From Desulfosporosinus sp. Sb-LF (lineage in GTDB: Bacteria; Bacillota; Desulfitobacteriia; Desulfitobacteriales; Desulfitobacteriaceae), in the NCBI RefSeq assembly GCF_004766055.1, contig NZ_SPQR01000010.1, positions 45,319-109,318 of the forward strand: a stretch of 64,000 nucleotides of DNA, in the 5' to 3' direction. This document shows positions 36,143 through 44,734 of this stretch, piece after piece. A program made the translations under genes and the position numbers. The notes below the pieces were generated by a model. It was not told the origin of the DNA. It saw only the letters and a list, made by a program, of their open reading frames with translations, and did not search any database. Each line of letters opens with the position of its first letter. Within the stretch, counting starts at the first letter, position 1.

Positions 36143-37135
36143 ATGAGAAAGAAACTGTTAAGTGTAGTATCTATGGCACTCGTAGTAGGTTTATTAGGTG
36201 GATGTGCATCAACTAAGCCAGCAACACCTGCTCAGACTGACACGGCTAGTGGCCAGAAAACCTACAAGGTTGCTTATATAGCACGAGCTCAATCAGATTC
36301 ATTTGCGGCTTGGCTTGCAAATTCAGTAAAAGAAGAAGCCAAGAAATACCCAAATATGAAACTTGAGGTTTTCGATGGACAGGCAAATGATGACAAAGAA
36401 AACTCCATGATTGAGAATGCCATAACCAACAAATTTGATCTAGTAATTGTACAGCCAAATAGTGGCGAATCTCAAAGACCCTATGTAGAAAAGGTTGTTA
36501 AAGCTGGTATATTCGCCATCACAACGAACGCACGTATTTCTGGTATTGAAGGTGCATCTTCAGTAGATGCTCAACCATATGAGCAAGCAGCGGTTAATGC
36601 GCGTGCAGCTTTAAAACAAATTCCACAGAATGCAAAGGTAGTTGTCTTAAAAGGACCTTCTGGTAACTTCCATGCAGACGAAAGACGTAAGAGCTGGCAG
36701 AAAGAGTTCTTTGACAAACGCCCTGATGTTAAAATCGTTGGTGAGCAAATTGCTAATTGGAACAAAGATGAAGCTATGAAGTACATGGAAGACTGGGTAC
36801 AGGCTAATGACAAAATTGATGCTGTCATTTCTATGAATGATAACATGGCCGCTGGAGCACTTGAAGTTGTTAAAGGCAACCCAAAATTTGCAAATATTCT
36901 TGCCTATGGTGTTGATGGAACTGCTGAAGCATTACTACTGATTAAAGATGGCAGAATGACTTCTACGTGTTTGCAAAATGCTAATGAACTCGCAGAGAAA
37001 ATGCTAGATGCAAGTAATAAGCTATTAACCGGTAAAGAAAAAGTGATTAATACAGATATCGGTAACCCACTCGTTACCAAGGAAAATGTTGATCAATACA
37101 TTGAAATCCTAAAAAAATCGGGATCAATTAAATAA
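36143..37135 (+). CDS. Sugar-binding lipoprotein (RbsB/PBP1 family)
   Basis: This 330-residue extracellular binding protein has a lipoprotein signal peptide ending in LLGGC, so Cys21 is the lipidated residue. A Thr/Ala/Gln-rich linker follows, and then a two-lobed periplasmic-binding fold (PF13407 type) with VAYIARAQSDSFAAW in the first lobe and AVISMNDNMAAGAL in the hinge region. It is the third gene of the transporter, with GGATGGGG upstream. A stem-loop after it may protect or terminate the transcript, which would make this component more abundant than the rest. Confidence 0.92.
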   Translation: MRKKLLSVVSMALVVGLLGGCASTKPATPAQTDTASGQKTYKVAYIARAQSDSFAAWLANSVKEEAKKYPNMKLEVFDGQANDDKENSMIENAITNKFDLVIVQPNSGESQRPYVEKVVKAGIFAITTNARISGIEGASSVDAQPYEQAAVNARAALKQIPQNAKVVVLKGPSGNFHADERRKSWQKEFFDKRPDVKIVGEQIANWNKDEAMKYMEDWVQANDKIDAVISMNDNMAAGALEVVKGNPKFANILAYGVDGTAEALLLIKDGRMTSTCLQNANELAEKMLDASNKLLTGKEKVINTDIGNPLVTKENVDQYIEILKKSGSIK

Positions 37136-37156
37136 GACATTTTGGCTCTCTAGAGT

Positions 37157-37195
37157 CCACAGGACATTCTCCCCTTAGGGATGAATGTCCTGTGG
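37157..37195 (+). terminator. Hairpin after the binding-protein gene
   Basis: CCACAGGACATTC pairs perfectly with GAATGTCCTGTGG around a 13-nt loop. No T-run follows, so partial termination or mRNA stabilisation fits better than full termination. The rest of 37196-37423 shows no gene and ends in the AAGGAGGGG site of the next gene. Confidence 0.6.
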
Positions 37196-37423
37196 GCAAA
37201 ACGCGCAGTGCAGGCACCCTTCCTTCGTACCTATTAAGCTCCGATTTTTCGTTAATAATATTGCTGTCTTGTTGGGTAGATGTCATGCCTATTCATTTTG
37301 TGAATATGTGCTAGTGGCCGATTTCCTCCCTAAAGTTTCTATAATATAGTTCACTTCTACTATAGCGTTCATCTCTACTTGCACCTTTTTTAACTTAATT
37401 TATCACTTAAGGAGGGGTACTCA

Positions 37424-38464
37424 ATGAAAAATAGAGCAGCATACATGACTGGTCTCAACAAATTGGAAATAAGGGAAATTGAAGTCCCTGTACCGAAAGA
37501 AAAACAAGTCCTTGTAAAACTCGAGTATGTTGGAATTTGCGGTTCTGACGTACACTATTTGGAACATGGGAAAATAGGAGATTTTATTGTCGATGGAGAT
37601 TTTATACTTGGTCATGAATGCGCAGGCACAATCGTAGCCATCGGATCAAAGGTAGAAAACCTCAAAGTTGGAGATAGGGTCGCCTTAGAACCGGGATGTA
37701 CATGTGGTGAATGTGAATTTTGTAAGACTGGCAGATACAATCTTTGCCCAGATGTAGAATTTTTAGCTACACCGCCCTATCATGGTTGCTTAATGAACTA
37801 TATAGCATTTCCGGAAAATATGGCATTTAAGCTACCAGATACGATCACCACTAAAGAGGGCGCACTCGTTGAACCATTAGCAGTTGGTATGCATGCCGCA
37901 AAGCAAGGTAATGTTAAGTTGGGAGATTCAGTGGTGATCCTCGGCTCAGGAACTATTGGTCTAGTAACGCTTCTGGCGTGTAAAGCGTTTGGTGCAACTG
38001 ATATTACAGTTGTTGACGTTATTCCAAAAAGGCTTGAATATGCTAAAAAACTGGGAGCTACGACTGTAATAAATGCTACTGAAGTGGATGTTTTAGCTGA
38101 AATTGATAAAATTACGGATAAAAAAGGCGTCGATATTGTAATAGAGACTGCAGGGTCTGTCCAAACAATTACTCAAACCCCATATCTTATAAAAAATGGT
38201 GGTTGTATAGTCCTTGTCGGCATGGCACCTCAGGATATTATCGAATATAACTTTGCAAAAATCTTGGCTAAGGAAGCAGAAATTAAATCGGTTTTTCGTT
38301 ACAGAAATATCTATCCTCAAGCAATCAATGCGATTGCAAAGGGCATTATTGATATCTCTGGGATTATTACTCATGAGTTTGATTTTGATGACGTTGCCCA
38401 AGCATTTGACTTCGCCATTAACCATAAACAAGAGGTAGTTAAAGCAGTTATAAAAATCGATTAG
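37424..38464 (+). CDS. Zinc-dependent polyol (sorbitol/xylitol-type) dehydrogenase
   Basis: This 346-residue medium-chain dehydrogenase oxidises a sugar alcohol to a ketose with NAD(P). The catalytic zinc ligands are visible in GICGSDVHYLEHG (Cys, with His-Glu further on in GHECAG). The structural zinc site is CTCGECEFCKTGRYNLC, and the nucleotide-binding turn is ILGSGTIGLV. The length equals that of L-iditol/xylitol dehydrogenases. A xylulokinase gene follows after 49 bp, which makes xylitol or D-arabitol to D-xylulose the most sensible reaction. The exact polyol is inferred from context. Confidence 0.92.
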   Translation: MKNRAAYMTGLNKLEIREIEVPVPKEKQVLVKLEYVGICGSDVHYLEHGKIGDFIVDGDFILGHECAGTIVAIGSKVENLKVGDRVALEPGCTCGECEFCKTGRYNLCPDVEFLATPPYHGCLMNYIAFPENMAFKLPDTITTKEGALVEPLAVGMHAAKQGNVKLGDSVVILGSGTIGLVTLLACKAFGATDITVVDVIPKRLEYAKKLGATTVINATEVDVLAEIDKITDKKGVDIVIETAGSVQTITQTPYLIKNGGCIVLVGMAPQDIIEYNFAKILAKEAEIKSVFRYRNIYPQAINAIAKGIIDISGIITHEFDFDDVAQAFDFAINHKQEVVKAVIKID

Positions 38465-38513
38465 ACGATTACACCAAATTTTGGGGACTTCCATATCAGG
38501 AGGGATGCGCGCG

Positions 38514-40043
38514 ATGCAATATTTACTTGGCGTTGATTTAGGAACTTCGGGTACAAAAACTGTGTTGTTTGATTTTGTTGGAAACGTAATTTGTTCAAAG
38601 ACGATAGAATACCCATTATATCAGCCAGCTAATGGGTGGGCAGAGCAAGACCCTTCTGATTGGTGGAATGCCACATGCGATGGTATTAAATACGTTATTA
38701 CTAAAAGCGGCATAGATGCCTCTGAAATTTCGGGTATAGGTCTTTCAGGACAGATGCATGGGCTTGTAATTCTCGATAGAAATGGCATCGTTTTAAGAAA
38801 TTCGATCATTTGGTGCGATCAACGTACAGACAAAGAATGCCAGCAGATGAATAGTATAATCGGTGAAAAACGACTCATTGAAATTACAGCTAATCCTGCG
38901 CTTACAGGCTTTACCGCTTCCAAGATACTTTGGGTTCAGAACAATGAACCTGAAGTATATGAGAAATGTGCACATATTTTACTTCCTAAGGATTATATCC
39001 GATATATGCTTACGGGTGAATTTGCTACAGAAATGTCAGATGCCTCTGGTATGCAACTCATGGACATACCTAAACGTTGTTGGTCTGATGAAATATTATC
39101 CAAGTTTAATATCGACAAATCTATGCTGGGGAAGATCTATGAATCTCCAGACGTTACAGGTAAAATACACAGAAGGGCAGCTGAGTTGACGGGACTCCGT
39201 GAGGGCACAATCGTTGTGGGCGGTGCAGCCGACAACTCTGCAGCTGCTGTTGGTACAGGTGTTGTAAGGGCAGGTAATGCTTTTACTACTATAGGTACTT
39301 CCGGTGTCGTGTACGCAATTTCGGATGATGTTTCCATTGACATTAAGGGAAGAGTGCATACTCTATGTAGTGCTGTGCCAGGGAAATGGACGCTCATGAG
39401 CTGTACTTTGGGTGCTGGCTTATCGTTAAAATGGTTAAGAGATACTTGCTGCAATGAGGAAATGATCGAGGCTGAAAAGCTAGGAGTTGACCCCTATGTT
39501 GTTATGGGTCAGTTAGCCCAAAAAGTGATGCCCGGAGCAGGTGGACTTGTTTATCTACCTTACTTGATGGGTGAACGTTCTCCACATCCGGATCCATATT
39601 GTCGAGGGGTATTCTTCGGATTGTCCGCTTCGCATGATCGAGCTAACATGATTCGAGCAGTCATGGAGGGCGTAGCATTTTCCCAGCTGGAATGTGTCGA
39701 TGTATTCAAGGAAATGCGGGTAAATGTCGACGATATGATCGCCTGTGGTGGTGGTGGAAGAAGTCCTGTTTGGAGACAGATGCTTGCGGATATGTACGGT
39801 TGCTCTGTTAGCACGATCAAAGCGGATGAAGGGCCTGCCCTCGGTGTAGCAATACTAGCGGGAGTTGGAGCAGGTATCTATGATTCTGTAGAAGCTGCTT
39901 GTGACAATTTAGTCAGTAAGAAAAGTATCCAAACCCCAAATCTGTCAACACGTAAGGTGTATGAAGACTATTACGAGCTTTATAAGAAATTGTACACTGA
40001 TTTACAGCCGTCGTTTAAGTATTTATCTAAACTCCCAAAATAA
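38514..40043 (+). CDS. xylB: Xylulokinase (FGGY family)
   Basis: This kinase phosphorylates D-xylulose to D-xylulose 5-phosphate for the pentose phosphate pathway. I place the start at 38514 (MQYLLGVDLGTSGTKTVLFD), with AGGAGGG nine bases upstream, giving 509 residues, the normal XylB size. Seen are the ATP-binding GVDLGTSGTK, the substrate loop GLSGQMHGLV, WCDQR, and the C-terminal GGGGRSPVWRQMLADM motif of FGGY carbohydrate kinases. It is the last gene of the pentitol/pentose operon and is followed by a terminator. Confidence 0.93.
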   Translation: MQYLLGVDLGTSGTKTVLFDFVGNVICSKTIEYPLYQPANGWAEQDPSDWWNATCDGIKYVITKSGIDASEISGIGLSGQMHGLVILDRNGIVLRNSIIWCDQRTDKECQQMNSIIGEKRLIEITANPALTGFTASKILWVQNNEPEVYEKCAHILLPKDYIRYMLTGEFATEMSDASGMQLMDIPKRCWSDEILSKFNIDKSMLGKIYESPDVTGKIHRRAAELTGLREGTIVVGGAADNSAAAVGTGVVRAGNAFTTIGTSGVVYAISDDVSIDIKGRVHTLCSAVPGKWTLMSCTLGAGLSLKWLRDTCCNEEMIEAEKLGVDPYVVMGQLAQKVMPGAGGLVYLPYLMGERSPHPDPYCRGVFFGLSASHDRANMIRAVMEGVAFSQLECVDVFKEMRVNVDDMIACGGGGRSPVWRQMLADMYGCSVSTIKADEGPALGVAILAGVGAGIYDSVEAACDNLVSKKSIQTPNLSTRKVYEDYYELYKKLYTDLQPSFKYLSKLPK

Positions 40044-40064
40044 AAGACAACAGCCGATCCTCTC

Positions 40065-40098
40065 AAACCACCAGTCGCCTTTTAGTGACTGGTGGTTT
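40065..40098 (+). terminator. Terminator after xylB
   Basis: AAACCACCAGTC and GACTGGTGGTTT form a perfect 12-bp stem with a 10-nt loop and a T-rich end. Confidence 0.8.
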
Positions 40099-40141
40099 TA
40101 TACTAAGCTCATTCCTGTCTAGAAGCAGGATCGCTTTTTTA

Positions 40142-40280
40142 AGGGTGATTAGGATGTGACTTACGTCGTCACTTCTACCGGTGCAGAGATACCTACTCTG
40201 CTATGGCCGCAGCTATTGGTGCGCTTAAGGGACCGCGACATGGAGGGCTTAACATTAAGGTTGTCCAGATGATACCGGAT
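40142..40280 (+). pseudogene. Citrate synthase fragment
   Basis: The translation contains DTYSAMAAAIGALKGPRHGG followed by LNIKVVQMI. This is the conserved active-site region of citrate synthase (usual form YSAIxxAIGALKGPLHGGAN). Nothing else of the enzyme remains on either side, and the Leu in GPLHGG is Arg. A hairpin with 18-bp imperfect arms follows at 40325-40367 and may be its old terminator. Confidence 0.8.
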
Positions 40281-40324
40281 ATTGAAAGACAAATTGAATC
40301 ATTATCTATTATTCTATTACAAGA

Positions 40325-40367
40325 AAGAAACAAGGCTGGAAGCATGAGACTTCCGACCTTGTTTCTT
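40325..40367 (+). terminator. Hairpin downstream of the citrate synthase fragment
   Basis: AAGAAACAAGG.TGGAAG pairs with CTTCC.ACCTTGTTTCTT around a short loop. It probably ended the former citrate synthase gene. Confidence 0.55.
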
Positions 40368-40396
40368 CGTAAACTGTTCTACCCATTTTTGACGTA

Positions 40397-40494
40397 GGCT
40401 ATTGATAGCCAGCTCTGCCCATTTGGAATTATACACACCTAATCGCGTAAAAGAATTGGGAAATCGTCACCTACTGCGGCGCGTACCCTTCTAT
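40397..40494 (-). pseudogene. Fragment of an old-yellow-enzyme gene (second copy of part of 43686-44681)
   Basis: The stretch around 40398-40430 is nearly identical to the 3' end of the flavin oxidoreductase gene at about 43694-43726. After an internal deletion of about 290 bp, 40437-40494 matches that gene again at about 44018-44077. The fragment keeps the sense of the full gene (minus strand) but has a one-base insertion and no open frame. It abuts the NlpC/P60 gene. This is a relic of a duplication, detailed in the findings. Confidence 0.88.
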
Positions 40495-40505
40495 GTAGAG
40501 GGGCT

Positions 40506-41930
40506 CTAATACCTGCGAGCTCCGAGATAACGGGAGGAGTAAAAGCTATCACTAAGACTTGATGTAGTAACCCCACTACTAGGGTTACTGGCATGAACAA
40601 AACGTCCTCCCCCCATATATATGCCCACATGAGATGCACCCGTAGTATACGTTGTAAAAAATACTAAATCGCCTGGCTGAAGATTATCTCTGCCGACCGC
40701 AACTCCCGAAGCGAATTGTGCATACGATGTACGAGGAAGTGATATCCCAGAACTTGCGTAGACATACTTGGTAAAAGATGAACAGTCAAAGCCACTTCGA
40801 GTTGTTCCGCCAAAAACATAGGGCGTCCCTTGCAAACTGAGGGCGCGATCGACGATGGTTGAAGAACCATTGCCTCCCCGAGAAACAGCCAAAGCTACTT
40901 TGACAGGCCGACTACTAGAACTTTTAGCAACGACTTGATTGACAGGAACTTGAATAATCTTTTCATCTAATACTTGCTTGGTAACGTCAATACCATTCCT
41001 TTGCTCATAAGAATAGGTAACTAATTTTGAGCCATTACTGCCTTGTTCAAGGACTTTTGTTTGACCGGTTCCTAAACTGTTATCAGCTTTTGTTTCGACG
41101 TCATAGGGAATTGTTTCTTGACCTGAATAGGTTCCCTGACTCACGACAGTAAGATAAGGTGTAGAGTCAACAAGCTTAATCAGTTGACCTGGCTTCAACT
41201 TTGTATCTTTAGTTGCTCCCGGATTACCGGCTAATACTTCGTCTGTCATCATATTGTTTTTGCGAGCGATAAGCCACCAAGAATCACTGGAAAGGACCGT
41301 GTAATCCCTTGTCCTTACTTTACCGTCAAGCAACACTTTAAACGCTTGATCAAGTTGTTTCATTTGATCTGGTTGAACTTCTGCCTCTTCGACACTAACT
41401 TTTTCAGCAAAATTTACGGAAGTCACCTTGTTTTCATCACTGGGTTTAACAAAATAGGCTTCATAGTCTTTTAGAACTTTATCGGAATCTTCTTTGCTGG
41501 GTAATACTGCGATAGTAGAACCGTCTGCCTCTAACTTGTAACCATCAAGATAAACCTTTAATTTATTGTCCAACGTCTTTTCGCTCAAAGTAGATTCAAG
41601 ATAGACCGCGGGATGAACTCTGACAGTTTCATAACTGATTTGGTCATGCGTTTTGGCAATCAGCCCGAATGGCTCGCCACTTTGTTTGAGAAACGTGTCA
41701 ATGAGATTTTTACCAGTATTAACATTACGGACTAAGCCGATCTGTTGACCGTTAATCATGACAGCAGCTGCAGACGTCGTGGTCGAAAGAAAATAGGTGA
41801 GCCCGCCAGTTAACATAATTGTAATAGATAAACTACCGATGACTAGCGGTGATTTCCAAGATATTTTTCGTCGAGTGTCGTGGAGAACTTGTTGGATAAG
41901 CTTTTTGTTTTGAGTCCAATTGAAATTCAA
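40506..41930 (-). CDS. Cell-wall hydrolase: G5, LysM and NlpC/P60 domains
   Basis: This 474-residue secreted or anchored peptidoglycan hydrolase has an N-terminal TM segment (about 27-55). A long region follows (about 60-210), then a LysM (DYTVLSSDSWWLIARKNNM, about 213-260) and a G5 domain (about 262-340, YDVETKADNSLGTGQ). The C-terminus is an NlpC/P60 cysteine peptidase (about 355-474) with catalytic Cys in GFDCSSFTKY and His in ASHVGIYMG. Such enzymes cut D-Glu-meso-DAP links. The gene is preceded on the same strand by a c-di-AMP riboswitch, which is common for wall hydrolases of this type. It sits inside a duplicated and rearranged stretch. Confidence 0.92.
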   Translation of the reverse strand: MNFNWTQNKKLIQQVLHDTRRKISWKSPLVIGSLSITIMLTGGLTYFLSTTTSAAAVMINGQQIGLVRNVNTGKNLIDTFLKQSGEPFGLIAKTHDQISYETVRVHPAVYLESTLSEKTLDNKLKVYLDGYKLEADGSTIAVLPSKEDSDKVLKDYEAYFVKPSDENKVTSVNFAEKVSVEEAEVQPDQMKQLDQAFKVLLDGKVRTRDYTVLSSDSWWLIARKNNMMTDEVLAGNPGATKDTKLKPGQLIKLVDSTPYLTVVSQGTYSGQETIPYDVETKADNSLGTGQTKVLEQGSNGSKLVTYSYEQRNGIDVTKQVLDEKIIQVPVNQVVAKSSSSRPVKVALAVSRGGNGSSTIVDRALSLQGTPYVFGGTTRSGFDCSSFTKYVYASSGISLPRTSYAQFASGVAVGRDNLQPGDLVFFTTYTTGASHVGIYMGGGRFVHASNPSSGVTTSSLSDSFYSSRYLGARRY

Positions 41931-41945
41931 ATAATTTTCACCCTT

Positions 41946-42060
41946 CTTAGCTTACGAGGTTAGTTGACGGATTCGGGCATCAAGGTGTTAGCCCGACGCG
42001 TATGGTATGCGCGTTTCACCCCATAAAAGTATCCCCCGCTCTAGGTGTGAAACTAGATTC
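41946..42060 (-). promoter_or_regulatory. c-di-AMP (ydaO/yuaA) riboswitch
   Basis: Read on the minus strand, the leader contains GAGCGGGGGA, GGGGTGAAAC, and at its end GCCCGAATCCGTCAACTAACCTCGTAAGC, here split as GCCCGAATCCGTCA and CTAACCTCGTAAGC. These are the hallmark segments of the ydaO-yuaA aptamer. It lies just upstream of the NlpC/P60 gene, one of the typical targets of this riboswitch. High c-di-AMP would be expected to switch expression off. Confidence 0.9.
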
Positions 42061-42274
42061 AGCTTTTATATCTTTACTTTGAAAGCATAGCAATTAATAT
42101 TCGACAAGATATGCATATGTCCTCTAAATCTATTTATGTAATATATGGCATTGTATCTTATAGGCCGCCCAGATGCGTACACAGGTGAGGATAATGTGCA
42201 ATTATCTTCCTAGATATAACTATCGATTTAAACGAGCGTTGCAAGGTATATGATACGTGAGGGGATATAGTGGG

Positions 42275-42705
42275 ACCAGGATATAGATGTCATTATAGCC
42301 AATAATCAACTAATGCATTAACAGATGTATCTTGCTAAAATAGCAATATGCCGCAAGGAAATGCGTTAAATATACTTCCTGCGATGTACGAAGACTTATG
42401 TTTGGTTTTGATCCTATATAGATGACCGGGAGTTTAATAATCTTTCCTAGTAGGTCAAGCCCTTTTTAGGAAAAGGGAAGACTGAACTGTAAAGTGAAGA
42501 CGCCCACCTGCGAGAGCAGGGTCAGAAACCAAATTAGTCCAACGGCATTGTGGGGTTAAATACTATTTTTGGGGTCACCGGTTCAATCCCGGTTAATGGC
42601 TCCAGCAAATCAAGGACTGGCGAAATTGACAGAAGCGGAAGTTTAAGGGTGTGTAGTTAACACCGATCTTATTTAAGAGACGATTTATTAGAATCGTCTC
42701 TTTTT
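42275..42705 (+). ncRNA. Probable structured RNA, copy 1, with tRNA-like tail and terminator
   Basis: About 280 bp (42275-42555) recurs at 44796-45075. Stems are easy to see: CGCAAGGAA/TTCCTGCG, an outer GGTTTTGATCC/GGGTCAGAAACC stem, CCCTTTT/AAAAGGG and CCTGC-GAGA-GCAGG. Loops differ between copies while stems are kept. Only this copy continues into ACCGG-TTCAATC-CCGGT plus an end TGGCTCCA, exactly a tRNA T-arm and CCA-like end. A terminator (AAGAGACGATT/AATCGTCTCTT, T5) ends it at about 42705, which fixes the strand. The family was not identified. The gap before it (42061-42274) shows no gene. Confidence 0.65.
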
Positions 42706-42736
42706 GCTATATTTACATCGCGAACTAATACTGTAC

Positions 42737-42895
42737 ATGGCATGGAACAATGTATTCGGATGGATTGACCAGTTTAGTCCAACTCGGAAAGTCACTGTGG
42801 CGAATATGTACATCAAAGATATTGTAGATGAAGTACTCAAAAGTGTCAGTGTAGAAATTCCTCCATATTATATAGCCAAATCTATAAAGGGGTGA
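42737..42895 (+). CDS. Hypothetical small ORF
   Basis: A 52-codon frame begins with MAWNNVFGWIDQF and ends just before the LysM gene. No ribosome site is evident, and I do not recognise it. It could be a leader peptide or the end of a lost gene. Confidence 0.2.
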   Translation: MAWNNVFGWIDQFSPTRKVTVANMYIKDIVDEVLKSVSVEIPPYYIAKSIKG

Positions 42896-42900
42896 TAAGA

Positions 42901-43452
42901 ATGCCACGCGTTCCTGCCGCATGCCCTACCAATTATGCCGGACACTATACTGTCAATCCTGGGGATACAATGTTTATCATATCGAGTATTTTTAGGATCA
43001 ATTTATCGGAACTCGTCAGAGCAAATCCTCATATTACTGACCCTAACGTTATTTTTTCGGGTGATATATTATGTGTTCCAGGTCAAATTCCCTTTCCTTG
43101 CTGTGTCACACTGGATCTTGTTCAACCCGCCGAATTAGGTGTAGCGGGAGTAGCTCTTGTTTATACTAGTTTCGTAGGAACACAAGCAATCAGTGTTATG
43201 GCGGTGATGGATGCTCTACCTGTTGGGTTTGATATATTGATTGCAGAAGTAAACCTTCCTAATCAGGTTACTTCACGCCAACAACTATACCCATCACCTC
43301 AAACTCCGCCTACTTTTTCAGGAACTACCTTTTTTCCGACTGCCGCATCATTGACACCGGATACAATAATAAGGGTTTTTCCAGCCAATAGTGCTACGGG
43401 GAACCAGGGATCCATAAAATTGCAGGGAAGTTTAAATCGTTGTCATAGATAA
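42901..43452 (+). CDS. LysM-domain protein (SafA-like spore coat/wall protein)
   Basis: This protein of 183 residues has an N-terminal LysM domain: HYTVNPGDTMFIISSIFRIN, then NPHITDPNVIFSGDILCVPG (about residues 15-60). A beta-rich C-terminal part follows that I do not recognise. Such a short, cysteine-containing LysM protein without a signal peptide resembles SafA or other spore-coat assembly proteins. The start at 42901 is set by AAAGGGG eight bases upstream; a GTG at 42892 is possible but lies on the ribosome site. Coat localisation is inferred from the missing signal peptide. Confidence 0.75.
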   Translation: MPRVPAACPTNYAGHYTVNPGDTMFIISSIFRINLSELVRANPHITDPNVIFSGDILCVPGQIPFPCCVTLDLVQPAELGVAGVALVYTSFVGTQAISVMAVMDALPVGFDILIAEVNLPNQVTSRQQLYPSPQTPPTFSGTTFFPTAASLTPDTIIRVFPANSATGNQGSIKLQGSLNRCHR

Positions 43453-43573
43453 ACATACTTTTGACCCTATAGGTATTTCATTTATGACCTAACGCAGCTT
43501 GCAACTAAAACTCCGCTTAATTGACAACGCAAGGAACCCTCCTATTTCCATCAGAAATAGGAGAGCCGCCATC

Positions 43574-43685
43574 TAGAATCATTTTTCAATTAGACCTTTA
43601 CAAGGGATGCCAGCCACCTGTTCCGAATAAACAAACATCAAGCATAAATATGTCCTCAATAACCAATGATTAAAGGCTTTTAGCG
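43574..43685 (-). pseudogene. Partial copy of the 5' end of the ribonuclease Z gene
   Basis: 43574-43692 matches 51014-51160, the first 30 codons and upstream region of the ribonuclease Z gene, including GTTTGTTTATTCG-type start sequence and the AGCATAAATAT/CCTCAATAACCAAT leader, with a deletion of about 27 bp and point changes. The similarity runs across the stop codon of the old-yellow-enzyme gene at 43686-43688, so that gene's very end derives from this junction. Confidence 0.85.
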
Positions 43686-44681
43686 TTAATTGAGCATGCT
43701 ATTGATAGCCTGCTCTGCCCATTTGGAATTTTGAAGGATCGCCCTTCCTACACCAATGAGGTCTGTTTTCTTTTCAGCTAGCAATTGTTCGGCTGCTTGT
43801 ACTTCGGTAATTCCACCCGTGAGAATTACCGGAATGGAGACTATCTTTTTGATGGCTTCGCTGAGCGGTGCAAAATAGCCTTGTCCGCTAAGGTCAGGTA
43901 CCATATATCCTGAGAAACCGCCGGAAATATCAAGAATATTTACACCGGCCTTTTCAAATTCTTTGGCGGCGACTTGACTATCCTCGATAATAATTCCGCC
44001 CTCTCTAAAATCAGACGCACCTAATCGTAAAAGAATTGGGAAATCGTCACCTACTGCGGCGCGTACCGCTTCTATGACTTGCAGGTGGAGACGAATACGA
44101 TTATGTACATTTCCACCATATTCATCGGTACGTTTGTTGGTTAGCGGGGAGAAAAATTGATTGAGAAGGTAACCATGGGCGGAATGGATTTCTACGCCAT
44201 CGAAGCCAGCCTCCTTAGTACGTCGAGCTGCATTTTGAAAGGCACTGATGATATTCGCAATTCCCTCGCGGGTAAGCTCATTTGGCATACCCCCTCTACG
44301 TGGGTGTGAAACTGCTGAAGGAGCTACTGGGGTAGTTCCGGTAATTTCTTGAGTAGTATTGCTTCCAGCATGATTTATTTGCATCATAGTCTTAGAGCCA
44401 TTACGGTGAATGACCTCCGCTAATTTCTTTAGGCCTTCAACCATGCTGTCGTCTGAAACGGAAAGCTGTAGGTCACTTGCTTTCCCATCTAACTTGATAA
44501 AACTGTGTTCAATGATTATAAGCGAAAGGTAGCCGCCTTCGGATTTTTCTGCATAGTAGTCTAGAATTGACTGGTTTACTTTCCCATTGGGATCTGCTTT
44601 CGCGGTAGCCATGGGTGGCATTACTAAACGGTTAATTAGAGTTAACGGGCCTGCTTGTAATGGTTTAAGTAAATGGGACAT
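43686..44681 (-). CDS. NADH:flavin oxidoreductase, old-yellow-enzyme family
   Basis: This FMN enzyme of 331 residues reduces activated double bonds or related substrates with NAD(P)H. The start at 44681 (MSHLLKPLQAGPLTLINRLVMPPMAT) has GGGAGG six bases upstream. The barrel motifs include QINHAG and the substrate-histidine region DGVEIHSAHGYLLNQFFSPLTNKRTDEYGG, and near the C-terminus GGITEVQAAEQLL with VGVGRAILQ (IGVGRAIL). It lacks the C-terminal FeS/flavin domains of 2,4-dienoyl-CoA reductases, so it is a simple YqjM/OYE-type protein. Part of a second copy survives at 40397-40494. The 3' end is fused to ribonuclease-Z-derived sequence. Confidence 0.92.
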   Translation of the reverse strand: MSHLLKPLQAGPLTLINRLVMPPMATAKADPNGKVNQSILDYYAEKSEGGYLSLIIIEHSFIKLDGKASDLQLSVSDDSMVEGLKKLAEVIHRNGSKTMMQINHAGSNTTQEITGTTPVAPSAVSHPRRGGMPNELTREGIANIISAFQNAARRTKEAGFDGVEIHSAHGYLLNQFFSPLTNKRTDEYGGNVHNRIRLHLQVIEAVRAAVGDDFPILLRLGASDFREGGIIIEDSQVAAKEFEKAGVNILDISGGFSGYMVPDLSGQGYFAPLSEAIKKIVSIPVILTGGITEVQAAEQLLAEKKTDLIGVGRAILQNSKWAEQAINSMLN

Positions 44682-44734
44682 AAATTCAACCTCCCTAGTT
44701 GTATATAACCATATGTTATAGCTGGGGAATTGTT

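Noticed and set aside
42520..42605. Functional tRNA gene
   Set aside because: Only the T-arm and 3' acceptor strand are convincing; the 5' acceptor and anticodon stems do not pair properly.
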